This document shows, piece by piece, positions 8,900 to 17,669 of a stretch of 35,079 nucleotides of DNA. Position 1 is the first letter of the stretch; each line of letters begins with the position of its first letter. Source of the stretch: Sphingopyxis sp. UBA6723 (GTDB taxonomy: Bacteria > Pseudomonadota > Alphaproteobacteria > Sphingomonadales > Sphingomonadaceae); contig NZ_DKIH01000008.1 in the NCBI RefSeq assembly GCF_002454115.1, forward strand, positions 20,391 to 55,469. Reading direction: 5' to 3'. The position numbers were made by a program, and so were the translations under genes. The notes under the pieces were generated by a model that was not told where the DNA came from, made no database searches, and was given only the letters and a program-made list of their open reading frames with translations.

Positions 8900-10938
8900 T
8901 GCCGCGCCCTGGTCGATTCCGGCGCAGCGCCCTGTTTGTGCTTGCCGCACTTGTCGCGGCGCCGCCGGCGGCGGCGCAGCGCGTCATCGTCAACCCGTCG
9001 TTCGAAGCCAATGATCCGCAAGGGCCGGGCGCCGCCAACTTCGAAATTTACTCCAATGGTTCGGTTCCCGGCTGGGATTCGGCGTCGGGCGAAATCGAGC
9101 TGTGGGACACGAATTTCAACGGCGTCCCGGCTTTCGCGGGGTCGGTATTTGCCGAAATGAACGCCAATGTTCCCGGCGCGTTTTACCAGAATATCTGCAT
9201 GGTCAATGGCGAGTCGATCGGGTGGACCTTTGCCCATCGCGCCCGGTCAGGCGGCCCGGCAACACAGACCGCCCGCTTTCAAATCGCCAATATGTCGGGC
9301 GCGCTCATCCAGAATCTCGCGACCCAGGCATCGACGATCAACAATGTATGGAACGTCAACAGCGGTACGGCGACCTATACGGGCGCGTCCGGCGTCCAGC
9401 GCGTCCAGTTCATCACCACCGATCCGGGCAGTTTCGGCAACTTCCTCGACGACATCCGCATTTCGCTCAATCCGTTCGTCGAGTTGTCAACGACGTCGGC
9501 CTCAGGCGTCGAGTCGCTGGCGACCGCGAACCTGCCGACGCTGACCGTCAACGGCACCCTGTTCACGGCGCGCACCGTCAATGTCAGCATCACCGGCGGC
9601 ACCGCGGTGCGCGGTACGGACTATACGACCCCCGGCGGCGGCGCGAGCTTTGCCGTCACCATTCCCGCGGGGACGTATCAGAACACCGCGGTTCCGCTCG
9701 GCATCCAGATTATCGATGACGCTTTGACCGAAGGCAGCGAGACGATTCAGATCGCGCTGGGTACCGGTACCGGCTACACGGTTTCCAGCACGTCCAGCTG
9801 CGGCGGGGCGGCGCGGACCGCGAGCACCTACACGATCACCGACAACGACTCGCCGGTGGTGCTGACCAAGAATTGGGTCACCGGCATCGCGGGCGACGCG
9901 GTCAGTCTGGCGATTACGGGCGGCTCGGCACTGACCGCAGGATCGTCGATTGTCGGCGGCGCGGCAACCAACGCCACCGCCGTCGCGGCTCCCGGCAGCA
10001 CCCTAACCCTGACCGAAGTCTATACAACCGGCTCCGCCGCCAATTACAACAGCAGCATCGAATGCCGCCGCAACAGCGACAATGCCATCGTCGCCACCGC
10101 GGGCAGCGGGCTCAGCCGCACCGTCGTCATGCCGTCGGGCAGCTCGCTCACCTGCACCTGGACCAACAGCCGCCGTTCGGCGACGCTCGTCGTGCGCAAG
10201 ACCTGGGTCAATGCGGTGCTGGCGAACGCCGTTACCGTGGCAACCAACGGCCTGATCAACAATGCCAGCCTGTCGTCGGTCGCCAACAGCGCCAACGAGA
10301 CTGACACCAACGCCGCGGTCACCGTCTATGCCGCCGAAAGCGCCACGCTGAGCGAGACATTCATTGTTGGTAACAGCGCAAATTACGGACAGGTGCTGAC
10401 CTGCACCGGCAACGGCACCGCGCTCGCGGGCAACCTCCTGACGGTAAATGCTGCCGACACCGCGATCGTCTGCACCTTCACCAACAGCTATGTGGCGCCG
10501 CTAGCGATCACCAAGACGTCGGCCGCGTTTAGCGACCCGATCAATGGCCTCACCAATCCCAAGCTGATCCCCGGCAGCTTTGCCAATTACATGCTGACCG
10601 TCACCGCGCCCGCCAGCACCAGCCCGACGAACAACAGCGTCATCGTCACCGACGCACTGCCCGCGAACCTCAGCCTGTTCGTCGGCACCTATGCCCCCGG
10701 CCCCGGCCCGGTGCGCTTTACCGCAGGCAGCAGCGGGCTGACCTACAGCTTCACCAGTCTGGCGAATGCCACCGACGATCTGGAATTTTCGAACAATGGC
10801 GGCGCGAGCTGGACCTATGTGCCGACTATCGATGCCAATGGCGTCGACGCCAATGTCACCCATGTCCGCATTCGTCCCAAGGGAGCGATGGTGCCGGGGT
10901 CGAGCTTCACCATCAACCTGCGCGGACTGGTAAAATAG
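8899..10938 (+). CDS. Secreted multidomain protein with Calx-beta-like and DUF11-like domains
   Basis: The start ATG overlaps the upstream stop as TGATG, so translation is probably coupled; a TTG three bases earlier is possible but less likely. About 679 residues. The signal peptide ends at 'AALVAAPPAAAQ'. Residues 28-195 ('VIVNPSFEANDPQGPGAANF...GWDSASGEIELW') look like a galactose-binding-type jelly roll. A Calx-beta-like segment follows (about 200-315: 'GTDYTTPGGGASFAVTIPAG...ITDND'). Two related beta units come next, each ending in 'CTWTNS' or 'CTFTNS', similar to prealbumin-like surface repeats. The C-terminal DUF11-like unit begins 'LAITKTSAAFSDPINGLT', which is nearly the same opening as in the neighbouring protein. 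Probably a surface or matrix protein; function unknown. Confidence 0.82.
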   Translation: MPRPGRFRRSALFVLAALVAAPPAAAQRVIVNPSFEANDPQGPGAANFEIYSNGSVPGWDSASGEIELWDTNFNGVPAFAGSVFAEMNANVPGAFYQNICMVNGESIGWTFAHRARSGGPATQTARFQIANMSGALIQNLATQASTINNVWNVNSGTATYTGASGVQRVQFITTDPGSFGNFLDDIRISLNPFVELSTTSASGVESLATANLPTLTVNGTLFTARTVNVSITGGTAVRGTDYTTPGGGASFAVTIPAGTYQNTAVPLGIQIIDDALTEGSETIQIALGTGTGYTVSSTSSCGGAARTASTYTITDNDSPVVLTKNWVTGIAGDAVSLAITGGSALTAGSSIVGGAATNATAVAAPGSTLTLTEVYTTGSAANYNSSIECRRNSDNAIVATAGSGLSRTVVMPSGSSLTCTWTNSRRSATLVVRKTWVNAVLANAVTVATNGLINNASLSSVANSANETDTNAAVTVYAAESATLSETFIVGNSANYGQVLTCTGNGTALAGNLLTVNAADTAIVCTFTNSYVAPLAITKTSAAFSDPINGLTNPKLIPGSFANYMLTVTAPASTSPTNNSVIVTDALPANLSLFVGTYAPGPGPVRFTAGSSGLTYSFTSLANATDDLEFSNNGGASWTYVPTIDANGVDANVTHVRIRPKGAMVPGSSFTINLRGLVK

Positions 10939-10976
10939 CGCGGCTTCAACAGTCGATTGCATTCTGTACCGAACCG

Positions 10977-10982
10977 TATAAT
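10977..10982 (+). promoter_or_regulatory. Perfect -10 box immediately upstream of gshA
   Basis: TATAAT lies eight bases before the gshA ATG. No convincing -35 hexamer at 17 bases is present; TTGCAT at 10957-10962 is too close at 14 bases. If it is used, transcription would start at or within two bases of the start codon, giving a leaderless message. This agrees with the lack of a Shine-Dalgarno. Confidence 0.45.
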
Positions 10983-10990
10983 GGCGCGAC

Positions 10991-12364
10991 ATGAGCACGC
11001 GCACCGCTTCGGACAGCAACGATCCCATCGTCGAAAGCCGCGATCAGCTCGCGGTCCCCATGATCAATGGCGAAAAGCCCAAGGACCGCTGGCGCATCGG
11101 CACCGAGCATGAAAAATTCGTCTATCGCACCGCCGACCACCGCGCGCCCAGCTATGACGAACCCGGCGGCATCCACGACCTGCTCATGGCGCTCACCCGC
11201 TTCGGCTGGGAACCCGTGATCGAGGGCGGCAAGGTGATTGCGCTCGCCGGTAGCGACGGCACCGTCAGCCTCGAACCCGCAGGGCAGCTCGAACTCTCGG
11301 GCGCGCCGCTCGAAAATCTGCACCAGACCTGCGCCGAAACCGGCCGCCACCTGAAACAGGTGAAGGAAGTCGGCGCCGAACTCGGGCTTGGCTTCCTGGG
11401 GCTCGGCATGTGGCCCGACAAGACGCGCGCCGAACTGCCGATCATGCCCAAGGGGCGCTACAAGATCATGCTCGACCATATGCCGCGCGTCGGCAGCATG
11501 GGGCTCGACATGATGCTGCGCACCTGCACCATCCAGACCAACCTCGATTATTCCTCCGAAGCCGACATGGTGCAGAAATTCCGCGTGTCGCTGGCGCTGC
11601 AACCCATCGCGACCGCGCTCTTCGCCAGTTCGCCGTTTACCGAGGGCAAGCCCAACGGCTTCATGTCGTATCGCAGCCATATTTGGACCGACACCGACCC
11701 GGCGCGCACCGGGATGCTGCCCTTCGTGTTCGAGCAGGGCTTCGGTTACGAACGCTATGTCGACTATATGCTCGACGTGCCGATGTATTTCGTTTTCCGC
11801 GATGGCAAATATATCGACGCCGCGGGGCAAAGCTTCCGTGACTTCCTGAAGGGCGATCTGCCCGCGCTCCCCGGCGAAAAACCGAGGATCTCCGACTGGA
11901 ATGATCATCTCTCAACCGCCTTCCCCGAAGTGCGACTGAAAAGCTTCCTCGAAATGCGCGGCGCCGACGGCGGCCCGTGGAACCGCATCTGCGCGCTCCC
12001 TGCCTTGTGGGTCGGCCTGCTCTACGATCAGGGTGCGCTCGACGCCGCGTGGGATCTGGTCAAAGGCTGGAGCATCGAGGACCAGCAGCTGCTGCGCGAC
12101 ACAGTTCCCAGCGAAGGGCTCGACGCCCCGGCTCCCGGCGGTGGCACGGTGGGCGAGCTTGCCCACCGCGTGCTCGACATCGCGGCGGCGGGCCTTGCCG
12201 CGCGCGGCGAGGTCAATTCGATGGGCGACAATGAAGTCGGCTTCCTCGAACCGCTGCGCCGCATCGCCAAGAGCGGCAAATCGCCCGCGCATGATTTGAT
12301 GGACCGCTACGAAGGACCGTGGAACCACGACCTGTCGAAAATCTACGACGAGCTCAGCTTCTAG
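10991..12364 (+). CDS. gshA: Glutamate-cysteine ligase (plant/alphaproteobacterial type)
   Basis: This enzyme makes gamma-glutamylcysteine from glutamate, cysteine and ATP, the first step of glutathione synthesis in the cytoplasm. The 457 residues are typical of the GCS2-type enzymes of alphaproteobacteria and plants. Key stretches are 'RWRIGTEHEKF' (33-43, metal and substrate Glu residues), 'SLEPAGQLELSGAP' (about 89-102), 'MLRTCTIQTNLDYSSE', 'RSHIWTDTDPARTG' and 'FLEMRGADGGPWN'. A short promoter-like box abuts the start codon. Glutathione made by this enzyme is the co-substrate expected for the four GST-family proteins in the window, although gshA lies outside the cassette. Confidence 0.96.
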   Translation: MSTRTASDSNDPIVESRDQLAVPMINGEKPKDRWRIGTEHEKFVYRTADHRAPSYDEPGGIHDLLMALTRFGWEPVIEGGKVIALAGSDGTVSLEPAGQLELSGAPLENLHQTCAETGRHLKQVKEVGAELGLGFLGLGMWPDKTRAELPIMPKGRYKIMLDHMPRVGSMGLDMMLRTCTIQTNLDYSSEADMVQKFRVSLALQPIATALFASSPFTEGKPNGFMSYRSHIWTDTDPARTGMLPFVFEQGFGYERYVDYMLDVPMYFVFRDGKYIDAAGQSFRDFLKGDLPALPGEKPRISDWNDHLSTAFPEVRLKSFLEMRGADGGPWNRICALPALWVGLLYDQGALDAAWDLVKGWSIEDQQLLRDTVPSEGLDAPAPGGGTVGELAHRVLDIAAAGLAARGEVNSMGDNEVGFLEPLRRIAKSGKSPAHDLMDRYEGPWNHDLSKIYDELSF

Positions 12365-12402
12365 GGGTATTTTCGTCCCAAAAGTGCAGCAATTGCGCAA
12401 CA

Positions 12403-12424
12403 CTGCTGACACGAAAGTCAGCAG
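12403..12424. promoter_or_regulatory. Inverted repeat between gshA and the TonB receptor
   Basis: CTGCTGAC and GTCAGCAG form perfect 8-base arms around a 6-base spacer (ACGAAA). It lies 38 bases past the gshA stop and 97 before the receptor start. Two short perfect palindromes, GCAATTGC (12389-12396) and TTGCGCAA (12393-12400), lie just upstream. There is no T-tract, so an operator for the receptor gene is at least as likely as a terminator. Confidence 0.4.
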
Positions 12425-12520
12425 CGCCCGCTTCCGCGATTGATCGTGCGCGCGCCGAAAGCCAAAGAGAAGTTGGTCTTTCGCCTCTCCCATCGTCACT
12501 CTGTTTCAGGAAGCTTGCCC

Positions 12521-14782
12521 ATGCGCCACTTTCCTTCCGCCACCGCTATAGCTTTTGCACTCGCCTCGGCTGGCTGGGCCGCGCCCGCCGCCGCGCAAGA
12601 TGTGCCTGCCGCCGCCGAAGACAGCGGGCTCGGCGACATCATCGTCACCGCGCAGCGCCGCGAGGAAAGCCTGCAGGACGTGCCGGTTGCGGTCAGCGTG
12701 TTGTCGGGCGGCACGCTCGACGCGATCACCTCGTCGGGCAGCGACGTGCGCGTGCTCGCGGGCCGCGTCCCCAGCCTCAACATCGAAAGCTCGTTCGGCC
12801 GCACCTTCCCGCGCTTCTATATCCGCGGCCTCGGCAACACCGATTTCGACCTCAACGCGTCGCAGCCGGTCAGCCTCGTCTATGACGACGTCGTGCTCGA
12901 AAACCCGATTCTCAAAGGTTTCCCGATCTTCGACCTCGATCGTGTCGAAGTGCTGCGCGGGCCGCAAGGCACGCTGTTCGGTCGCAACACGCCGGCGGGC
13001 ATCGTCAAATTCGACACCGTCAAGCCCGGCAAGACCGGCGGCTATGCCCGCGCCAGCTATGGTCGCTACGGCACCACCCAGGTCGAGGTCGCGGCGGGCG
13101 CCGCGGACGACAACGGCTTCTCGGTTCGCCTGTCGACCCTGTTCCAACATCGCGACAACTGGGTCGACAATATCGCGACGACGAAAGCCAAGGATCTCGG
13201 CGGCTATGACGACATCGCCGCGCGGCTCCAGCTCCAATATGAAAATGGCCCCTTTACCGGCCGCGTGACCGGTCAGGTCCGCATCTACGACGGCTCGGCG
13301 ATCATCTTCCGCGCCAACACGCAGGTACCCGGCAGCAACAAGCTCGTCGGCCTCGGCGGCGCGGGCACCGAGTTCGAGCGCGACAAGGTCTATCAGGACG
13401 GCCTGAACTTCCAGAAGCTCAACACCTATAATGTCGGGCTGAACCTGGAATATGATTTCGGGCCGGTGACCGCTTATTCGATCACCTCCTATTGGAACGG
13501 CAACTTCCGCAGCCGCGGCGACATAGACGGCGGGTTCGGCGCGGTTTTCCTGCCAGTGTCGGGTCCGGGGCTCATCCCCTTCCAGGCGCAAAGCCAGGAC
13601 AATGTCCCCAGCCTCGATCAGTTCACGCAAGAGATCCGTATCGCGTCGAACAACAGCGGCGGGCTCGGCTACCAGTTCGGCGCCTTCTATTTTGACGAAA
13701 AGCTGGACATCTCAAGCTTCGAGTTCGGCGGCCCGACCGATGCGGCCCCGTCCGCGATCGCGATCCAACGCCAGGACAGCGAGGCTTATGGCATCTTCGG
13801 TTCGGTCAACTACGCGTTCGACAACGGCTTTAAGCTGCAAGCCGGCGCGCGTTACAATCACGACACGCGCGATTTCGTCGCGTCGCGTCCGGTCGAAACG
13901 CGCCCGGACTTCGTCGTCAATCCGAACACGCCGGTCCCGCCGCAGGCCGCGACGGTCAAGGGCAAGCTGCTGACGTGGGACGCCAGCGCAACCTATGAGG
14001 CGTCCGACGCCTTCACCTTTTACGCCCGTGTCGCGCGCGGTTACCGTGCGCCGTCGGTGCAGGGCCGCCTGACCTTTTCGCGGACGATCTCGACCGCCGA
14101 TCAGGAAGAGACGATGTCCTATGAAGCGGGGATCAAGACCGCGTTCCTCGACGACCGCGTCCGCTTCAACCTGACCGGCTATTATTTCGATACCAAGGAT
14201 TTGCAGCTCACCGCGGTCGGCGGCACGTCGAATGTCGCGAGCCTGCTCAACGTCGACGCCAAGGGCCATGGTATCGAGGCCGAACTGCAGGCGGCGCCGG
14301 CTCGCGGCCTGACCTTCTCGGTCGGCGGGGCGTGGAACGTCGCGGAGATCGACGACGCCAACGCTTTTGTCGCGGGCTGCGGCTCGGCAACGCCATGTAC
14401 CGTGCTCGACCCGGCGCGCGCCGGCAGCCCCGGCATCTTCTCGATCGACGGCAATCAGCTTCCGCAGTCGCCCAAATGGACGCTCAATTGGACCGCGGGT
14501 TATGAATTCCCCGTCGGCAACGGCGCGATCTACGCCTTCACCGACTGGTATTACCGCTCGAAAATCCAGTTCTTCCTCTATCAGTCGGTCGAGTTCTCGG
14601 ACGACAGGATGATCGAGGGTGGTCTGCGCGTCGGCTATCGCACCGACCGCTTCGATGTCGCGGGATTCGTCCGCAACATCACCAACGACGAATCGCCGAC
14701 CGGCGGCATCGATTTCAACAACATCACCAGCTACGTCAACGAACCCCGAATCTATGGGGTCGAAGCCAGCGTGAAGTTCTGA
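12521..14782 (+). CDS. TonB-dependent outer membrane receptor
   Basis: This outer membrane barrel imports a ligand with energy from TonB. About 753 residues run from the chosen ATG, which has AGGAAG at 12508-12513 at good spacing; an upstream ATG at 12440 would put 27 unlikely residues before the signal peptide. The signal peptide ends at 'APAAAQDVP'. A TonB-box-like stretch 'DIIVTAQRREESLQDVPVAV' leads into the plug domain ('VEVLRGPQGTLFGRNTPAG'). The barrel ends with the terminal aromatic 'GVEASVKF'. The ligand cannot be told: no siderophore, B12 or sugar genes are adjacent. It is convergent with the methyltransferase gene, sharing a hairpin between them. Confidence 0.94.
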   Translation: MRHFPSATAIAFALASAGWAAPAAAQDVPAAAEDSGLGDIIVTAQRREESLQDVPVAVSVLSGGTLDAITSSGSDVRVLAGRVPSLNIESSFGRTFPRFYIRGLGNTDFDLNASQPVSLVYDDVVLENPILKGFPIFDLDRVEVLRGPQGTLFGRNTPAGIVKFDTVKPGKTGGYARASYGRYGTTQVEVAAGAADDNGFSVRLSTLFQHRDNWVDNIATTKAKDLGGYDDIAARLQLQYENGPFTGRVTGQVRIYDGSAIIFRANTQVPGSNKLVGLGGAGTEFERDKVYQDGLNFQKLNTYNVGLNLEYDFGPVTAYSITSYWNGNFRSRGDIDGGFGAVFLPVSGPGLIPFQAQSQDNVPSLDQFTQEIRIASNNSGGLGYQFGAFYFDEKLDISSFEFGGPTDAAPSAIAIQRQDSEAYGIFGSVNYAFDNGFKLQAGARYNHDTRDFVASRPVETRPDFVVNPNTPVPPQAATVKGKLLTWDASATYEASDAFTFYARVARGYRAPSVQGRLTFSRTISTADQEETMSYEAGIKTAFLDDRVRFNLTGYYFDTKDLQLTAVGGTSNVASLLNVDAKGHGIEAELQAAPARGLTFSVGGAWNVAEIDDANAFVAGCGSATPCTVLDPARAGSPGIFSIDGNQLPQSPKWTLNWTAGYEFPVGNGAIYAFTDWYYRSKIQFFLYQSVEFSDDRMIEGGLRVGYRTDRFDVAGFVRNITNDESPTGGIDFNNITSYVNEPRIYGVEASVKF

Positions 14783-14790
14783 GTCCGCTC

Positions 14791-14823
14791 CATCCTCCCT
14801 GTGGCGAAACCATGGGGAGGATG
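14791..14823. terminator. Hairpin between convergent genes; minimal copy of repeat family C
   Basis: CATCCTCCC and GGGAGGATG pair perfectly, and inner bases extend the stem (with G-U pairs) to about 14 pairs around a CGAAA loop. It lies eight bases past the receptor stop and five before the stop of the minus-strand methyltransferase. It could terminate both. Its sequence equals one arm of the long family C repeats at 23919-24051 and 32424-32554. Confidence 0.6.
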
Positions 14824-14828
14824 AGATT

Positions 14829-16235
14829 TCAAGCGACCGGTCCGACGCGCTCGTCGGGTTCGAGCCGGATCAGCGGACGTTCGCGCCCTGTCAGCCGCGC
14901 CATCAGCCGCGGGACAAAGGCGTTGGCCTGCGCCCAGTTCCAGTAAGCGACATAGGCGGGATCGGCGAGGAGATGCTTCTCCTCGGTCTTGGCCCGCCAA
15001 TAATAGACCCCGCTGACCAGCCCGAGCAGCACGACATTGCGCGCGCCTTCGACCCAGCCACCGGCAGTGACGAGGAAGGGCATCGCGCCAACCCACCAGC
15101 TCAGATTTTTCGATACATAGGCAGGGTGCCGCGTGAAGCGGTACGGCCCATGGGTGATGATGCCGCGGTGGGTCAGGTTCGAAAAGCGGATGCCGAACGC
15201 CATCGTCGCCCAGCTGTAGATCGCGGTCAGCAGCGCCAGCACGACCGCCCAGACGATCAGCAACGTCTCATGGCCCGCCAGCCAATGCCCCCAGTCGGCG
15301 CCATTGACCTGATAGTCGAGCGGGCCGCCGCTCATCAGGATAAAGGGCGGGTAACAAACCAGCGCCGCGACCCACGCCATGCCATAGGGGTTGGCGGTGC
15401 GGATATGCGCATCAAGCGGTTTCAGGGTCAGGATATAGCCAACCGTCGCGATATGGACGTCGATCAGATAGAGGAAATTGAGTGTCCAGATGCCCGTCAT
15501 ATAGGGATTGGCCAGCACCTCGTTCATCGGCACGGTCGCCAGCGCCGAGAAATTCCCCGGCACGATCGACAGCATGAAGGCGGTGAAAAACCCCTTCACC
15601 GCCCAGGCGCGCAGATGATGGCCGATCGCGCGGCCGTCGACCGGCTGGCCGGGCGCAATCAGCCAGCGGCCGAACTGATAGCAGCCGTCGCGCGGTTCGA
15701 CCATGCGGCGGTCGAGCCACAGCATATAGGGCACCGACACGAGCAGCAGCCAAGGCGCCACCCGTTCAAGCAGATCCATCGAAAAGGCGTAATTGCCCGT
15801 CCAATAATAGCGCATCGTCGCATAGATCAGCGCGATCAGCCCCCATGTGGCCCACAGCCCGGCAAGCTTGGTCAGGCTGATATCGACCGTTTCACGCCAC
15901 GGACGCCGCTGCGCCCAGTCGATCCCGGTCGAGGGATTGCGGTGCACTTTGTCGACAAACACCGACCACAGCACCATCGGCACCCCGCACGCCAGCACGC
16001 TGGCAATCGCCGAGTTCGGGCCGTTCATCGGCCCGCGCGTACCCCAATCAATACCGAGGAAGGCGGCGATGTCGGGCGCGTAGCGCGCGAGCAGCAAATA
16101 TCCGACCAGCCCCGCGAGGCCGACAATGCCTACCCCCGCGCTGACCGCCGACCGCGGGCGCGTCGTGCGGGCCGAGGGCGGCGCCCCGGACGCGTCGTGA
16201 GTGCCCGGAGCGGCGGTTTCGACCATGGAATCCAT
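14829..16235 (-). CDS. Polytopic membrane methyltransferase, ICMT/PEMT-like
   Basis: From the chosen start there are 468 residues with about nine hydrophobic segments. The C-terminal part has the isoprenylcysteine methyltransferase / phospholipid methyltransferase type signature: 'GIITHGPYRFTRHPAYVSKN' (SAM-binding region) and later 'EEKHLLADPAYVAYW'. Typical ICMT proteins have about 200 residues, so the N-terminal half is an extra membrane region; sterol-reductase-like proteins of this length share the same C-terminal fold. The open frame extends to 16466, but upstream residues are non-membrane and unconvincing. ATG codons at 16235 and 16226 fit. Substrate unknown. Confidence 0.8.
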   Translation of the reverse strand: MDSMVETAAPGTHDASGAPPSARTTRPRSAVSAGVGIVGLAGLVGYLLLARYAPDIAAFLGIDWGTRGPMNGPNSAIASVLACGVPMVLWSVFVDKVHRNPSTGIDWAQRRPWRETVDISLTKLAGLWATWGLIALIYATMRYYWTGNYAFSMDLLERVAPWLLLVSVPYMLWLDRRMVEPRDGCYQFGRWLIAPGQPVDGRAIGHHLRAWAVKGFFTAFMLSIVPGNFSALATVPMNEVLANPYMTGIWTLNFLYLIDVHIATVGYILTLKPLDAHIRTANPYGMAWVAALVCYPPFILMSGGPLDYQVNGADWGHWLAGHETLLIVWAVVLALLTAIYSWATMAFGIRFSNLTHRGIITHGPYRFTRHPAYVSKNLSWWVGAMPFLVTAGGWVEGARNVVLLGLVSGVYYWRAKTEEKHLLADPAYVAYWNWAQANAFVPRLMARLTGRERPLIRLEPDERVGPVA

Positions 16236-16310
16236 GCGCTTGGCCCTAGCAAAAATTGGTAAGCAAGCCGTCAATATATTTCGGCGATTCGCGGCGGATT
16301 TCTCGCCAAA

Positions 16311-17669
16311 ATGGCAGCGTTCCCGTCGTTTGACACCGTTCACCGCATGGCCGGTTCGACTCAGCGCGAGTCGCCCCGCAAAGATTCGCCGCGCCGCAAA
16401 CGGCCTGTTAAGGCGCCCATCAATCGGGGCGGAGGGCTCCACAGAACAACAAGATGGGGTCGCCACTTGTCATCGAAATCTACGGGTCTGCGCCATTGGC
16501 GCCAGCGCTTTAACGCGCTGTTTCAGGACCATGAAATCTTCATTCGCACGCATGGTCATGTCCGGTTCCTGCGGATCAGCGCCGTCTGGCAAAAGCGCGT
16601 CGCGCTGATCGCTGCCGTCGTGCTGCTTGCCTGGGCTGGCGCGACGCTCGCGGTGCTGGTCAACCAGCTGCTCACCGCCGACGAACGCGCCGCCGTTGCG
16701 CAGCAATCCGCGGCGGCTGCTGCTTCCGAAAAGCGGATCGCGCAATATCGCGACCGCGTCGCCGAAACCGCCGCCGATCTCGAAGAGCGGCAGAACCAGC
16801 TCGAAGAGTGGCAGAAAACATATTTCGGGTCGGAGCCCGCCGCGATTGCCGAAGGCGTGAGCGACACGAATGGCGAAACCGCCCAGCCTGCCCTGAAAAC
16901 CAGTGCCATCGACCCCAGCCTCCCCCCCGAGGCACAGGCGCTCGCGCGCGTCGCCGCGCGTCAGGAGGCGCTGTCCACGCGCCTGCTCGCCGCGGTCAAT
17001 GAACGCGCCGCCAATGCCGAAACGGCCGTGGCGCAGCTCGGGCTCAATCCCACCGCGATCATACGCGGCGCCGCAACCGGCCGCGGTGGTCCGTTCATTC
17101 CGTATAAGGGCCGCATGGGCAAAGCGAAGTCGCTCGGCCCCTCGTTTGCCGCGCTCGAAGGTGCGTTGTTCCGTATGGAAGTGCTCGAACGCACCCTCGT
17201 CGCCGTCCCGTCGGGCAACCCCGCCGACGTGTTGATGATGTCGTCGGGTTTCGGTTATCGCAGCGATCCCTTCACCGGCGGCGCCGCGATGCATTCGGGG
17301 CTAGACTTCCGCGGTCCGATTGGCACCCCGATCCTTGCCGCCGCTCCCGGCCGCGTCAGTTTCGTCGGCACCAAATCGGGTTATGGCAATGTCGTCGAGG
17401 TCGATCATGGTCAGGGCATCATGACCCGATATGCCCACTTGTCGGGCTTTACATCGAAGGTCGGGGCGCAAGTCGCCGCCGGTCAGCAAATCGCCAAAAT
17501 GGGCTCGACCGGTCGTTCAACCGGCAGCCACCTGCATTTCGAAGTCCGTCTAAACGGTGTCGCGGTCAACCCGCGCCGCTTCCTGGAGGCCAAAGCCGAT
17601 GTTCTCGAAGTCAAAGACGACGCAAGGCAGCGAGTCGGATCCGTCGCTGCCGCCCGTGGCGCCCGCTAA
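16311..17669 (+). CDS. Membrane-anchored M23 family metallopeptidase
   Basis: This is probably a periplasmic endopeptidase that cuts peptidoglycan cross-links. A basic N-terminus precedes a membrane span ('VALIAAVVLLAWAGATLAVL', about residues 100-120). A coiled coil follows ('SEKRIAQYRDRVAETAADLE', up to about 170), and then a C-terminal LytM/M23 domain. Zinc ligands are visible as H328 and D332 in 'HSGLDFRG' and H407xH409 in 'SHLHFEVRLNG', so the active site appears intact. The start is uncertain: the ATG at 16311 lacks a Shine-Dalgarno and the first 52 residues look unconserved; TTG at 16467 is an alternative. The gene end overlaps the bactofilin gene. M23-bactofilin pairs are known from other alphaproteobacteria, where they act in cell-shape control. 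Confidence 0.92.
   Translation: MAAFPSFDTVHRMAGSTQRESPRKDSPRRKRPVKAPINRGGGLHRTTRWGRHLSSKSTGLRHWRQRFNALFQDHEIFIRTHGHVRFLRISAVWQKRVALIAAVVLLAWAGATLAVLVNQLLTADERAAVAQQSAAAAASEKRIAQYRDRVAETAADLEERQNQLEEWQKTYFGSEPAAIAEGVSDTNGETAQPALKTSAIDPSLPPEAQALARVAARQEALSTRLLAAVNERAANAETAVAQLGLNPTAIIRGAATGRGGPFIPYKGRMGKAKSLGPSFAALEGALFRMEVLERTLVAVPSGNPADVLMMSSGFGYRSDPFTGGAAMHSGLDFRGPIGTPILAAAPGRVSFVGTKSGYGNVVEVDHGQGIMTRYAHLSGFTSKVGAQVAAGQQIAKMGSTGRSTGSHLHFEVRLNGVAVNPRRFLEAKADVLEVKDDARQRVGSVAAARGAR

Noticed and set aside
7532..8950. 472-residue minus-strand open frame
   Set aside because: Antisense to the DUF11 gene; low-complexity Arg/Gly/Ala/Asp composition with no motif.
14973..16262. 429-residue open frame on the plus strand
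   Set aside because: Antisense shadow of the membrane methyltransferase; rich in His, Arg and Gln without hydrophobic or family pattern.
16430..16469. GGAGGG as ribosome site for the M23 gene TTG start
   Set aside because: It lies over 30 bases upstream of TTG 16467, too far to act; the start remains unresolved.
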